Positions 9,434-18,343 of a stretch of DNA of 64,000 bases are shown piece after piece. Every line of letters starts with the position of its first letter. The stretch's first letter is position 1. Both the position numbers and the translations under genes were made by a program. Origin of the DNA: Paraburkholderia ginsengisoli NBRC 100965. Its GTDB lineage: Bacteria; Pseudomonadota; Gammaproteobacteria; Burkholderiales; Burkholderiaceae. The notes beneath the pieces are model-generated. The model was given only the letters and a program-made list of their open reading frames with translations. It did no database searches and had not been told where the DNA came from. The stretch is from NCBI RefSeq assembly GCF_000739735.1, contig NZ_BBJF01000003.1, positions 434,001 through 498,000 of the forward strand, in the 5' to 3' direction.

Positions 9434-9481
9434 ACACGCCGCGCAACTGACCCGCATCCGGTCACATCAGTCGCGGCGTGT
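9434..9481. repeat. 10-bp inverted repeat between lepB and rnc
   Basis: acacgccgcg (9434-9443) and cgcggcgtgt (9472-9481) are perfect reverse complements separated by 28 bases, with no T run behind. It may be a weak lepB transcript end or an operator. Confidence 0.35.
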
Positions 9482-9550
9482 TATCACGCTACTTTAAAAA
9501 CCCGCGGTAACGTCGCTTCACCACGCTTTTTCCGCAGGCCGCCCCGCGTT

Positions 9551-9579
9551 TTCGCCGGGTCAGGCGCCCGCGTTATACT
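9551..9579 (+). promoter_or_regulatory. Candidate rnc promoter giving a leaderless mRNA
   Basis: TATACT (9574-9579) lies 17 bases after a weak -35 hexamer TTCGCC (9551-9556). A start point seven bases past the -10 falls on the A of the rnc ATG at 9586. No ribosome site precedes that ATG. Confidence 0.5.
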
Positions 9580-9585
9580 CTGCCC

Positions 9586-10860
9586 ATGCCCCTATCTCCG
9601 TTGGAAAGCCGACTGCGCTACGAATTTCGCAATGCGGAATTGTTGCGCCAGGCTTTAACGCACCGTAGTCATAGTTCCACGCACAACGAACGGCTCGAAT
9701 TTCTCGGCGACTCCGTTCTGAATTGCGCGGTGGCTGCGCTTTTGTTCCAACGTTTCGGCAAACTGGACGAAGGCGATCTGTCGCGCGTTCGTGCCAATCT
9801 GGTGAAGCAACAGTCGCTATACGAAATCGCTCAGGCGCTTAATATTTCAGAAGGCTTACGACTCGGCGAAGGCGAATTGCGCAGCGGTGGTTTCCGCCGC
9901 CCGTCGATCCTCGCCGACACGCTTGAAGCGGTGCTGGGCGCGGTGTTCCTCGATGGCGGCTTCGACGCCGCGCAGACGGTCATCAAGCGCCTGTACGTGC
10001 CGATTCTCGATCACATCGATCCGCGCACGCTCGGCAAGGATGCCAAGACGCTGCTGCAGGAGTATCTGCAAGGTCACAAGATCGCGCTGCCGACTTACAC
10101 GGTCGTCGCGACGCATGGTGCGGCACACAATCAGCAGTTCGAAGTCGAATGCACGGTGCCGAAGCTGGACGTGAAAGTGTCCGGTTCCGGCGCGAGTCGT
10201 CGCGCGGCGGAGCAGGCGGCGGCCAAGAAGGCGCTCGACGAAGTGATGGCGGCGGCCCCCGCCGTTGTCGCGAAGCCGAAGCGTTCCAAGGGCGCGCGCG
10301 CGGCGAAAAAAGCCGAGCCGGAGATTGTGCCCGGCGTCACGGGTGTCCAGGCCGCGCTGGATTTGCGCAGCCCGGAGCGCAAGAGCGAACGCGGTACGGC
10401 ACGCGGCGAACCGCGCGCTGCGGCTCTGGACTCCGCTGCTGAAAGGTCGGCCGTGGAAAAGTCCTTTGCCGAAAAGTCCGCCGTGGAAAAAACCACCACC
10501 GAACGCCCCACGTTGACCGCCGCCGGCGCACCGCTCGCAGTCATTCGCGCGGCGCACGTCGAGTACAGCGGGCAGGACAAAGCCGAGCGCGCCGACAAGC
10601 CCGAAAAGTTGGATAAGGCGGACAAAGCTGCCACCCACCCGACGGTCACGCACACGAGCGACAAAGCAGCACCAGCGGACAAACCGCTCGACGGCAAAAC
10701 CGACGCCGCGTCCGCGCGCAGCGCAGACCGCCAGCGCAGCCGCGAAGCGATACCCGGTACAGCCGCCGCGTCCACATCAGGCGCGTCGGCCGCCCCCACC
10801 GAACACGAACCCGGCGTAGCCGACGCGGTGCAAACCCGCGTCGCCGATGCGGGCCATTGA
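9586..10860 (+). CDS. rnc: Ribonuclease III with a long C-terminal tail
   Basis: RNase III cleaves double-stranded RNA in rRNA and mRNA processing. The N-terminal endonuclease domain has the signature [12 protein letters not shown] and a second acidic cluster ([15 protein letters not shown]); a double-stranded-RNA-binding domain covers about residues 155-222. E. coli RNase III has 226 residues, whereas this protein has 424. The extra 190 residues are low-complexity, rich in Ala, Lys, Glu, Ser and Asp, with repeated short motifs (AVEKS, AEKS, DKA). Long tails of this kind occur in Burkholderiaceae; the role is unknown. It is followed by era, a conserved neighbour. Confidence 0.96.
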   Translation: MPLSPLESRLRYEFRNAELLRQALTHRSHSSTHNERLEFLGDSVLNCAVAALLFQRFGKLDEGDLSRVRANLVKQQSLYEIAQALNISEGLRLGEGELRSGGFRRPSILADTLEAVLGAVFLDGGFDAAQTVIKRLYVPILDHIDPRTLGKDAKTLLQEYLQGHKIALPTYTVVATHGAAHNQQFEVECTVPKLDVKVSGSGASRRAAEQAAAKKALDEVMAAAPAVVAKPKRSKGARAAKKAEPEIVPGVTGVQAALDLRSPERKSERGTARGEPRAAALDSAAERSAVEKSFAEKSAVEKTTTERPTLTAAGAPLAVIRAAHVEYSGQDKAERADKPEKLDKADKAATHPTVTHTSDKAAPADKPLDGKTDAASARSADRQRSREAIPGTAAASTSGASAAPTEHEPGVADAVQTRVADAGH

Positions 10861-10914
10861 TTGCCATCGGCGCGCCATTCCCGCGTGTCGATCTGAACTT
10901 GCCGTAGCCTGAAT

Positions 10915-11814
10915 ATGAACGCTCCCACTCCCACTGGTTTTCGCTGCGGCATGGTCGCGATCGTCGGCCGCCCTAACGTCGGCAAGTCCACGCTGATGAA
11001 CGCGCTGGTCGGCCAGAAAGTCAGTATCACGTCGCGCAAGGCGCAGACCACGCGCCATCGCATCACCGGCATTCACACGCTCGAAGACGCGCAGTACATC
11101 TTCGTTGACACGCCGGGTTTCCAGACCAAGCACAGCGGCGCGCTGAACCGGTCGCTCAATCGCGCGGTCACGTCCACGCTGACCTCGGTCGACGCGATCC
11201 TGTTCGTGATCGAAGCCGGCCGCTTCGGCCCGGACGATCAGAAGGTGCTCGACCTGATCCCGCCGTCGGTGCCCACGCTGCTGATCGCGAACAAGCTCGA
11301 TCGCGTGTCCGATAAAGATTCGCTGTTCCCGTTCATGCAGCAGGTCAGCGCGCTGCGCCAGTTCAGCGAGATCGTGCCGCTGTCGGCCAAGCACCCCGAG
11401 GACATCAAGCGTCTGATGGCTACCGTCAAGCCGTTCCTGCCGGAAGGCGCGCCGATTTACGGCGAAGACGACCTGACCGATCGCAGCGAGCGCTTCCTGG
11501 CCGCAGAAATCCTGCGCGAAAAAGTGTTCCGCTGGACCGGTGACGAGCTGCCGTACACGAGCACCGTACTGATCGACAAGTTCGAGACCGAAGGCCGCCT
11601 GCGCCGCGTTTTCGCGACCATCATGGTCGAACGCGACACGCACAAGGCGATGATCATCGGCCAGAAGGGCGCGAAGCTGAAGCAGATCAGCACCGAAGCG
11701 CGTCTCGACATGGAAAAGCTGTTCGACGGACCGGTCTATCTGGAAACCTTCATCAAGGTGAAGAGCGGCTGGGCCGACAACGAAGCCGGACTCCGTGCGT
11801 ATGGGTACGAATGA
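10915..11814 (+). CDS. era: GTPase Era, 16S rRNA-binding ribosome assembly factor
   Basis: Era binds the 3' end of 16S rRNA and helps 30S subunit maturation. The 299-residue protein has G1 [10 protein letters not shown]3 DTPGF, G4 NKLDRV and, in the C-terminal half, a KH domain with the [15 protein letters not shown]-binding loop. Length and domain order are standard. It lies between rnc and recO, an arrangement shared with many proteobacteria; recO starts inside its last codons. Confidence 0.98.
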   Translation: MNAPTPTGFRCGMVAIVGRPNVGKSTLMNALVGQKVSITSRKAQTTRHRITGIHTLEDAQYIFVDTPGFQTKHSGALNRSLNRAVTSTLTSVDAILFVIEAGRFGPDDQKVLDLIPPSVPTLLIANKLDRVSDKDSLFPFMQQVSALRQFSEIVPLSAKHPEDIKRLMATVKPFLPEGAPIYGEDDLTDRSERFLAAEILREKVFRWTGDELPYTSTVLIDKFETEGRLRRVFATIMVERDTHKAMIIGQKGAKLKQISTEARLDMEKLFDGPVYLETFIKVKSGWADNEAGLRAYGYE

Positions 11815-12754
11815 CGCGTGGATGACGCTGAATTCCGACGCTGCGCCGGACGAATCACAACCGGCCGCGCCGGCGCGCGAACCGTCGAAACCGGCGCGTA
11901 GTCGCGCCAAAAAATCTTCCAGCACGAGCTCCCAAGGCGCCCCGGGCACCGAAGGCGAGCCGCGTGAATCGGCAAGCGGCGCGACAAGCCGCGCGACGAC
12001 TCGCGCATCACCCCGCCGCGCGCCGCGCACCTCCGCTTCCGACTACCGGATCGCGGAGCAACCCGCTTTCGTTCTACATAGCTATCCGTATCGCGAGACC
12101 AGTCTGATCATCGACGTGCTGTCGCGCGACCACGGCCGTCTCGCGCTCGTCGCGAAGGGTGCGAAGCGCCCGCATTCCGCGCTGCGCGGTGTGTTGCAGA
12201 CCTTCCAGCCGCTCGCGCTGTCGTGGTCGGGTAAATCCGAAGTGCGCACGTTGACCGGCGCCGAATGGGTCGGCGGCATGCTGCCGTTGACTGGCGGCGC
12301 GCTGCTGTGCGGCTTCTATGTCAACGAGCTGCTGGTCAAATTCTGCGCGCGCGAAGATCCGCATCCCCAACTGTTCCATCACTACGTCGTAACGATGACG
12401 CGTCTCGCGCACGACGAGCCGCCCGTGCAGGTGCTGCGCTCGTTCGAACGCGTGCTGCTGCGCGAGACCGGTTATGCGATGTCGCTCGATCGCACCGTCG
12501 CGCGTAAAGCTGTGCTGCCCGAAGGCCGCTACGTGTTCGATCCGGAGCGCGGCGTGCGCGAAGCGTCCGACGACTGGCCCGCGCAATGGCCGGTGGTCGC
12601 CGGACAAACCTTGCTCGATATGGAGCAGGACGATTACCATCGAGCGCAGACCGTGGCGCAAAGCAAAACACTGATGCGCTTTCTGCTCAACACTTACCTT
12701 GGCGGCACGCCGCTCGCGACGCGCCAGATCCTGATCGAATTGCAGAACTTATGA
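11801..12754 (+). CDS. recO: DNA repair protein RecO
   Basis: RecO works with RecR and RecF to load RecA on SSB-coated DNA. The core begins at about residue 75 ([35 protein letters not shown]), the OB-fold pattern of the family, followed by a helical domain ending in [15 protein letters not shown]. About 75 residues before the core are low-complexity, rich in Ala, Ser, Arg and Pro, longer than in most RecO proteins. The ATG at 11801 (MGTNDAW) overlaps the end of era; GTG 11795 and ATG 11822 are alternatives. Its stop overlaps the pdxJ start. Confidence 0.92.
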   Translation: MGTNDAWMTLNSDAAPDESQPAAPAREPSKPARSRAKKSSSTSSQGAPGTEGEPRESASGATSRATTRASPRRAPRTSASDYRIAEQPAFVLHSYPYRETSLIIDVLSRDHGRLALVAKGAKRPHSALRGVLQTFQPLALSWSGKSEVRTLTGAEWVGGMLPLTGGALLCGFYVNELLVKFCAREDPHPQLFHHYVVTMTRLAHDEPPVQVLRSFERVLLRETGYAMSLDRTVARKAVLPEGRYVFDPERGVREASDDWPAQWPVVAGQTLLDMEQDDYHRAQTVAQSKTLMRFLLNTYLGGTPLATRQILIELQNL

Positions 12755-13515
12755 GCTTCTTTCTTACGTCGCCGACTGTGATTGACTTGGGCGTGAACAT
12801 CGATCACGTCGCTACGCTGCGCAACGCGCGCGGCACGTCTTATCCCGATCCGATCCGCGCGGCATTGATGGCCGAGGAGGCCGGTGCGGACGCGATCACG
12901 CTGCATCTGCGCGAAGATCGCCGCCATATCGTCGACGCCGACGTGCGCAAGCTGCGCCCGCTGCTGAAGACGCGGATGAATCTCGAATGCGCGGTCACGC
13001 AGGAGATGCTCGACATTGCCTGCGAAGTGCAGCCGCACGACGTGTGTCTCGTGCCGGAAAAGCGCGCGGAGCTGACGACCGAAGGCGGCCTCGACGTCGC
13101 CGGCCAGTTCGAAGCGGTGCGCGCCGCCTGCAAGCAACTCGCGCAAGCGAAGTCGCGCGTGTCGCTCTTCATCGATCCCGACGAAACGCAGATTCGCGCC
13201 GCGCACGAAGCCGGCGCGCCGGTGATTGAACTGCACACGGGCCGTTACGCGGAAGCGCACGATCCCGCCGAACAGCAGCGCGAATACGAACGCGTGGCGC
13301 GCGCGGTCGAATTCGGTTTGACGCTCGGCATCAAGGTCAATGCCGGTCACGGCCTGCACTACACCAACGTGCAGCAGATCGCGGCGATCGACGGGATCGT
13401 CGAGCTGAACATCGGCCACGCGATCGTCGCGCACGCGATCTTCGCCGGCTGGGACAACGCGGTGCGCGAGATGAAGGCGATCATGGTCGCCGCGCGTCTC
13501 GGCGCGCGCGGCTGA
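12751..13515 (+). CDS. pdxJ: Pyridoxine 5'-phosphate synthase
   Basis: PdxJ condenses 1-deoxyxylulose 5-phosphate with aminoacetone 3-phosphate to make pyridoxine phosphate, the last ring-closing step of DXP-dependent vitamin B6 synthesis. The 254-residue TIM-barrel protein has the typical [15 protein letters not shown] start, HLREDRRHI, and the C-terminal [10 protein letters not shown] and ELNIGHAI segments. Its ATG overlaps the recO stop (ATGA) and its own stop lies 26 bases before acpS, so the three are probably co-transcribed. The pdxJ-acpS pair is widely conserved. Confidence 0.97.
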   Translation: MSFFLTSPTVIDLGVNIDHVATLRNARGTSYPDPIRAALMAEEAGADAITLHLREDRRHIVDADVRKLRPLLKTRMNLECAVTQEMLDIACEVQPHDVCLVPEKRAELTTEGGLDVAGQFEAVRAACKQLAQAKSRVSLFIDPDETQIRAAHEAGAPVIELHTGRYAEAHDPAEQQREYERVARAVEFGLTLGIKVNAGHGLHYTNVQQIAAIDGIVELNIGHAIVAHAIFAGWDNAVREMKAIMVAARLGARG

Positions 13516-13541
13516 TGCGGCCCGACACGGCGGTCTCCGGC

Positions 13542-14000
13542 ATGGCGATCTACGGCATCGGCACCGACATCGTTCAGGTCAGCCGCGTCGCCGCGGTGAT
13601 GACGCGCACCGACGGGCGTTTCGCGGAGAAGGTCCTCGGCCCCGACGAGCTGCGAATCTATCACGCGCGCCACGCCCGTTCGGCGGCGCGCGGTCTCGCG
13701 TTTCTCGCCACGCGCTTCTCGGCGAAAGAAGCGTTCTCGAAGGCGATCGGCCTCGGCATGCGCTGGCCGATGACCTGGCGCGCGCTGCAAACGCTCAACA
13801 AGCCGAGTGGCGAGCCGATGGTGGTGGCGTCCGGCGAGCTGGCCGAATGGCTCGACGCACGCGGCATCACGGCGCGCGTGACGATCAGCGACGAGCGCGA
13901 CTACGCGGTGTCGTTCGTGATCGCGGAGACGGCGCAAGCGGGCGGGGCGGAGGCCTTGGACGCGGCACCGACGCCGCCCCCGCCGACCGTCGCCGGATAA
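13542..14000 (+). CDS. acpS: Holo-ACP synthase (phosphopantetheinyl transferase)
   Basis: AcpS transfers the 4'-phosphopantetheine arm from coenzyme A to the acyl carrier protein encoded at the start of this window. The 152-residue protein starts [11 protein letters not shown]; Asp8 in this motif and the Glu of [10 protein letters not shown] are the metal-binding residues. An in-frame ATG at 13515 overlapping the pdxJ stop would add nine non-conserved residues. The C-terminal 25 residues (Ala/Pro-rich) exceed the usual length. Confidence 0.95.
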   Translation: MAIYGIGTDIVQVSRVAAVMTRTDGRFAEKVLGPDELRIYHARHARSAARGLAFLATRFSAKEAFSKAIGLGMRWPMTWRALQTLNKPSGEPMVVASGELAEWLDARGITARVTISDERDYAVSFVIAETAQAGGAEALDAAPTPPPPTVAG

Positions 14001-14070
14001 AAAATATTCTGGGCGCGGCCCGCGCTGGCCGCGTCTCTTCTTGCCCAACGCTTCCTTCCAGCGAAACTCG

Positions 14071-15099
14071 ATGAAAACCACTCCCGGACCGGTGATGCTC
14101 GACGTGGTCGGCAAAACGCTGAACGACGACGACAAGCGCCGCCTTGCCCATCCGATGACCGGCGGCGTGATCCTGTTCGCGCGCCACTATGAGAGCCGCG
14201 CGCAACTGATCGCGCTGACCGATGCGATCCGCTCGGTCCGCGAGGATCTGCTGATCGCCGTCGATCACGAAGGCGGCCGCGTACAGCGCTTTCGCACTGA
14301 CGGCTTTACGGTGCTGCCGGCGATGGGCAAGCTCGGCGCGCTGTGGGACAGCGACGTGCTGCACGCCACCAAGGTGACGACCGCGGTCGGCTACATCCTC
14401 GCGGCGGAGTTGCGCGCGTGCGGCATCGACCTGAGCTTCACGCCGGTGCTCGATCTGAACTACGGTCAATCGCAGGTGATCGGCGACCGCTCGTTTCACC
14501 GCGATCCGCGCGTGGTGGCCCTGCTCGCGAAGAGTCTGAATCATGGCCTCGCGCTGGCCGGCATGAGCAATTGCGGCAAGCACTTTCCGGGGCACGGTTT
14601 CGCGCACGCGGACTCGCACGTCGCGATGCCCGTCGACGATCGTTCGCTCGACGAGATCCTGCACGACGACGTGGCGCCGTATGACTGGCTCGGCTTGTCG
14701 TTGGGAGCGGTGCTGCCTGCGCACGTCGTCTATCCGCAGGTCGACTCGAAGCCGGCTGGTTTCTCGCGTGTGTGGTTGCAGGACATCCTGCGCAAGAAGC
14801 TGCGCTTCGAAGGCGCGATTTTCAGCGACGATCTGTCGATGGAAGCCGCGCGCCAGGGCGGCACGCTGACGGAAGGCGCGAGCGCCGCGTTGCAGGCCGG
14901 TTGCGACATGGTGTTGATCTGCAATCAGCCGGACGAAGCGGAGAAGGTGCTGGATGCGCTGCGCTTCACGCCGTCGAAGGAATCGCGGCGGCGTCTGAAG
15001 CGGATGCGGCCGCGCGGCAAGGCGCTGACGTGGAGCAAGCTGGTCGCCGAGCCGCAGTATCTGGAAGCGCAGGCCTTGCTGCGCAGCGTGTTCGCGTAG
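14071..15099 (+). CDS. nagZ: Beta-N-acetylglucosaminidase NagZ
   Basis: NagZ (glycoside hydrolase family 3) removes GlcNAc from 1,6-anhydro-muropeptides in the cytosol during cell-wall recycling; its product influences AmpR-type beta-lactamase induction in some species. The 342-residue protein has DHEGGRVQRF, the family loop CGKHFPGHGFAHADSH with the catalytic His-Asp pair, and the nucleophile region IFSDDLSMEAA. ATG 14071 (MKTTPGP) is chosen over the TTG at 14041. A bidirectional terminator follows. Confidence 0.96.
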   Translation: MKTTPGPVMLDVVGKTLNDDDKRRLAHPMTGGVILFARHYESRAQLIALTDAIRSVREDLLIAVDHEGGRVQRFRTDGFTVLPAMGKLGALWDSDVLHATKVTTAVGYILAAELRACGIDLSFTPVLDLNYGQSQVIGDRSFHRDPRVVALLAKSLNHGLALAGMSNCGKHFPGHGFAHADSHVAMPVDDRSLDEILHDDVAPYDWLGLSLGAVLPAHVVYPQVDSKPAGFSRVWLQDILRKKLRFEGAIFSDDLSMEAARQGGTLTEGASAALQAGCDMVLICNQPDEAEKVLDALRFTPSKESRRRLKRMRPRGKALTWSKLVAEPQYLEAQALLRSVFA

Positions 15100-15175
15100 A
15101 GCGTAGACGGCAGACCGTCGAGGTCGTGTGAGTGGTGCGTGGTCACTGTGCGGCCACGGCGAGCGGGCCGACAGA

Positions 15176-15213
15176 AAAACGGCGTCTTGATTGGATCAAG
15201 GCGCCGTTTTTTT
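15176..15213. terminator. Bidirectional terminator between nagZ and the sigma-54-type regulator
   Basis: Arms 15176-15184 plus 15186-15191 pair with 15195-15200 plus 15202-15210, with one internal T-G wobble and a three-base loop. A run of seven T follows on the plus side, and the A-rich left flank gives a T-rich end for the minus strand. Confidence 0.9.
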
Positions 15214-15242
15214 GGGGGGAGCTTGTCGAGTTTCAGCCGAAC

Positions 15243-16622
15243 TCAGTTCAACCGCATGCGTTGCAGCTTGTTGTACAGCGTCTTCGGACTGATGCCGAGC
15301 AGCGACGCCGCCCGGTGACGCGTTCCGCCGACCGCATCGAGCGTCGCGCGAATCAGCATTTCCTCGACGTCGGCGAGCGGCGTACCGACCGTGACCTGCA
15401 CGCGGCTGCCGTTCAGATCGCGGCCGTTCGCCGAGCCCTCGTCGGCGCGCAACGACTCCAGCACGTCGCCCGACGCGTGATACGCGCGTCGCACGCGATC
15501 CTGCAATTCGCGCACGTTGCCCGGCCATTCGTACGCGAGACACTCGCGCAGGAAGTTCGGGCCGATCTGCTTGGGGCCCTCGGACGTGCCGCGCGCGGCG
15601 GCCTCGTGATTCGATTCGTCGACCACCGCCTGCGCGATCAGCGCCGGATCGTCGCCGCGTTCGCGCAATGGCGGCAGCGTCACCGCGGCGGCTTCGAGCC
15701 GTAGCGCGAGCTCCTGCAGCAGGCTGCCGTCGGCCACCGCTGCGCGGGGGGGCTTGCGGGTCGACGCGATCAACCGGAAGTCTGTCGCGACCTGATTGGT
15801 GCCGCCGACCCGCATGAACGTCTGCGAGTCCAGCGCGCGCAGCAGGGCTTCCTGCTGCGCGCGCGGCAATTCGGCGATTTCGTCGATGAACAGCGTGCCG
15901 CCGCTTGCCTGCTCGAACAGGCCCGGCTCGCGCTGCTCAGCGGCACCGAACGCGCCGCGTTCATGCCCGAACAGCAGGCTGTCGAGCGAGCGATGCGCGC
16001 CGACGCCGCCCGCGCCACGCACGTCCAGTGTGATGAAAGGTCCCTTGCGACGCCGACTCATGTCATGCAGCGTGCGCGCCGCGATCTGCTTGCCGGTGCC
16101 GGTTTCGCCGCAAATCAGCACGGCCGCCTCGGTCGGCGCGATATGTTCGATCGTGTCGTACACGTGCTGGATCGCGCCGCTGCGGCCGAGCATCGATCCG
16201 AACCGGCCGAGCTGACGCAGCGACGCACGCAGGGTCTGCACTTCCTCGGTCAGTTCGTACGGACGCGGAATGCGCGCGAGCAGGCTGCGCAAACGCGGGA
16301 TGTTGACCGGCTTGAGCAGGTAGTCCCAGATGCCGTGCCGCAGACCCTCGATCGCGCTCTCGACCGTCGCGTTGCCGGTCATCACGATCACGGGCAAGGC
16401 ACCGCCGGGCGGATGCGCGGGCAAATGCTGCAGCAGGTCGAGACCGCTGCCGTCCGGCAGATTCAGGTCGACCAGCACGACGTCGGGAATGAAGCGCGTC
16501 AACGCGGCCCGCGCCTCGGCGATGGTGGTCGCGGTGTCGACGGAGAAGCCGTCGGCGGTGAGGATGGCGGACAGGCCTGACAGGCTATTGGGATCGTCTT
16601 CAACAATCAGGGCGTGTGGCAT
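15243..16622 (-). CDS. Orphan NtrC-type response regulator lacking GAFTGA
   Basis: This 459-residue protein has three domains. The receiver (1-115) has the acidic pair Asp9/Asp10, phospho-acceptor Asp52 and Lys104. The AAA+ domain (about 140-380) has Walker A GETGTGKQ (172-179), Walker B GGTLFIDE (241-248) and the WPGNVRELQ sensor II block. The C-terminal Fis-type helix-turn-helix is near RHRAASLLGISPKTLYNKL. The sigma-54 contact loop, GAFTGA in active family members, reads GAFGAA (223-228), and the segment before it is divergent. ATP binding looks possible but sigma-54 activation is doubtful. No histidine kinase is adjacent. The target genes are unknown. Confidence 0.9.
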   Translation of the reverse strand: MPHALIVEDDPNSLSGLSAILTADGFSVDTATTIAEARAALTRFIPDVVLVDLNLPDGSGLDLLQHLPAHPPGGALPVIVMTGNATVESAIEGLRHGIWDYLLKPVNIPRLRSLLARIPRPYELTEEVQTLRASLRQLGRFGSMLGRSGAIQHVYDTIEHIAPTEAAVLICGETGTGKQIAARTLHDMSRRRKGPFITLDVRGAGGVGAHRSLDSLLFGHERGAFGAAEQREPGLFEQASGGTLFIDEIAELPRAQQEALLRALDSQTFMRVGGTNQVATDFRLIASTRKPPRAAVADGSLLQELALRLEAAAVTLPPLRERGDDPALIAQAVVDESNHEAAARGTSEGPKQIGPNFLRECLAYEWPGNVRELQDRVRRAYHASGDVLESLRADEGSANGRDLNGSRVQVTVGTPLADVEEMLIRATLDAVGGTRHRAASLLGISPKTLYNKLQRMRLN

Positions 16623-16903
16623 GGCAAGCGCAATTTTTTAGATGGATGGAATACCCGCTGCGCTGCGCCGCTCTTTCGACGGGCGCGCAATACAGGCGCG
16701 GTGGCTGGCCGGTACGATGAGTCGGATGCCGAGCCGGGAGGTGCCCGGCATGGACGACAGCCATGCGAATCGCCGGGGCGCGGCACGCAGCAAATGGGGC
16801 AGCAATTCGACTCACGAAATTCTGGTCCTTTGGCTTTCACGGTGACGCCCGTTTTACGCCGGCGGGCGCAGTCAGGGCGTCTGTAGTTCTTGCATCCGCT
16901 CTG

Positions 16904-17110
16904 TCAGAAATCCCGGTTGCTATCGAAAAACCGGCGCACTTCACGTTCCGCCTCTTCGCGGGTCTTGCCGTAGCGTTCCTGAATCAGGCCGGCGAGTTTG
17001 TCGGCGCGGCCTTCGGCCTTGGTCAATTCGTCGTCCGTCAGTTCGCCCCATGCTGTCTTCGCCTTGCCGACCATCTGTTTCCACTTGCCTTCAGCAATGT
17101 CGTTATTCAT
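16904..17110 (-). CDS. CsbD-family stress protein
   Basis: This 68-residue, highly charged and probably helical protein begins MNNDIAEGKWKQMVGKAK and contains GKTREEAEREV, the pattern of the CsbD/YjbJ family. These abundant small proteins are induced by general or osmotic stress; their biochemical role is not known. A good ribosome site (gggaga) precedes the ATG on the minus strand. The 281 bases between it and the regulator start hold no convincing gene. Confidence 0.92.
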   Translation of the reverse strand: MNNDIAEGKWKQMVGKAKTAWGELTDDELTKAEGRADKLAGLIQERYGKTREEAEREVRRFFDSNRDF

Positions 17111-17305
17111 GGTGCTCTCCCGTGTTGAAAAAAATAAAGCCGTACCGGCTTGGGTTCACAGCAAGCAGGGACTATGCCACCTGCATTTGCTTAAACTTTT
17201 CAATGGTTTGTCCACTGCCGGGCGGGAAGATTGGAGCGCGGGACGGCAATTTGGAGAAGCGTGCCGGTAAAGTTTTCCTCAACCGTACACGGCGTCGCGA
17301 AAAAG

Positions 17306-17335
17306 AAAAAGCGCCCACATTGGGCGCTTTTTTTT
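17306..17335. terminator. Bidirectional terminator after efp
   Basis: agcgccca (17310-17317) pairs with tgggcgct (17321-17328) around a three-base loop. It is flanked by an A run on the left and a T run (17328-17335) on the right. It ends the minus-strand efp transcript and can stop transcription from the left. Confidence 0.9.
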
Positions 17336-17392
17336 GCCATTTTTTCCGCAGCGCGGGCGTTGCGCCGGCGCGGGATTCAGGCGTGCAGGCGC

Positions 17393-17950
17393 TTACGCGC
17401 GGCTGCGGTACTCGTGGGTACGCGTGTCGATTTCGATCTTGTCGCCGATATTGCAGAAGAGCGGCACTTGCAGTTCGAAGCCGGTGGTCAGCTTGGCGTT
17501 CTTCAGCACCTTGCCCGACGACGTATCGCCCTTGACAGCCGGTTCCGTGTAGATGATCTCGCGGACCAGCGTGGTGGGCAGTTCGACCGAAATGGCTTTC
17601 TCGTTGTAGAACACGACTTCGCAAGCCATGCCGTCTTCGAGGTAGTGAAGGGCGTCGCCCATCATTTCGCTTTCGACTTCGAACTGGTTGTAGTCGGCGT
17701 CCATGAACACGTACATCGGGTCGGCGAAGTACGAGTACGTCACTTCCTTGCGTTCCAGCACGACGACGTCGAACTTGTCGTCTGCCTTGTACACGCTTTC
17801 CATGCCTGCGCCGGTCAGCAGGTTCTTGAACTTCATCTTGACGACGGCGGAGTTACGGCCCGATTTGTTGTATTCGGCCTTTTGCACGACCATTGCGTCT
17901 GCGCCGATCATCACGACGTTGCCGGTGCGGAGTTCCTGTGCGGTCTTCAT
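17393..17950 (-). CDS. efp: Elongation factor P (Arg32 type)
   Basis: EF-P rescues ribosomes stalled at polyproline stretches. The 185-residue protein has the three beta-barrel domains of the family and the C-terminal [16 protein letters not shown] segment. The modified loop reads KSGRNSA, so the tip residue is Arg32 and not Lys34. Arg32 proteins are rhamnosylated by EarP, and an earP gene lies directly upstream on the same strand. This marks the EarP pathway, distinct from the EpmA/EpmB lysylation route. A gap of 393 bases to earP suggests that efp has its own promoter. Confidence 0.97.
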   Translation of the reverse strand: MKTAQELRTGNVVMIGADAMVVQKAEYNKSGRNSAVVKMKFKNLLTGAGMESVYKADDKFDVVVLERKEVTYSYFADPMYVFMDADYNQFEVESEMMGDALHYLEDGMACEVVFYNEKAISVELPTTLVREIIYTEPAVKGDTSSGKVLKNAKLTTGFELQVPLFCNIGDKIEIDTRTHEYRSRA

Positions 17951-18343
17951 AAAACTGTCCTGTACGAAATGAGTAGCTTCAACTTTTGCTCAACGGCATA
18001 CGGCGCAAGCGGCTTCGGCGCTTTGCCGATCGCACGCCGCGCCGAATGAATCCGGCGGCGGAACGCGAATCGGTGAAGCGTGGCCGGCTTGCCGTGAGGA
18101 GCGGCGGCGGGGCCGCATTGCGCAGCCCTTGATTCCGGCGATCCCCAACCATCCGTTACCTGCTTTTTACCCGGAGCGGGCGTGTACACGAGTGGCGCCG
18201 AGCCACAACATACGTCCCTTTTTTGACATTGGCGCCGTCGACCCGGAGGTCGGGCACATCTGGCATCTGTCACGACATCTTTCAATGCCGGGTTCGCTGT
18301 TGCGATCGGGCCGCGCTTGCGTCGTCGGCCGTTGGATAACCGC
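17951..18343. other. Intergenic region between efp and earP
   Basis: No open frame here has convincing family features. It should contain the efp promoter on the minus strand, but I could not point to a clear pair of hexamers. A TTGACA hexamer on the plus strand near 18218 has no plausible -10 partner. Confidence 0.5.

Noticed and set aside
10265..10860. Rnc tail as a separate gene or frameshift product
   Set aside because: The frame is continuous with the RNase III domain and the composition shifts gradually, so a disordered tail is the simpler reading.
16614..16886. Small frames between the regulator and csbD
   Set aside because: They overlap each other on both strands, lack ribosome sites and have no recognisable content.
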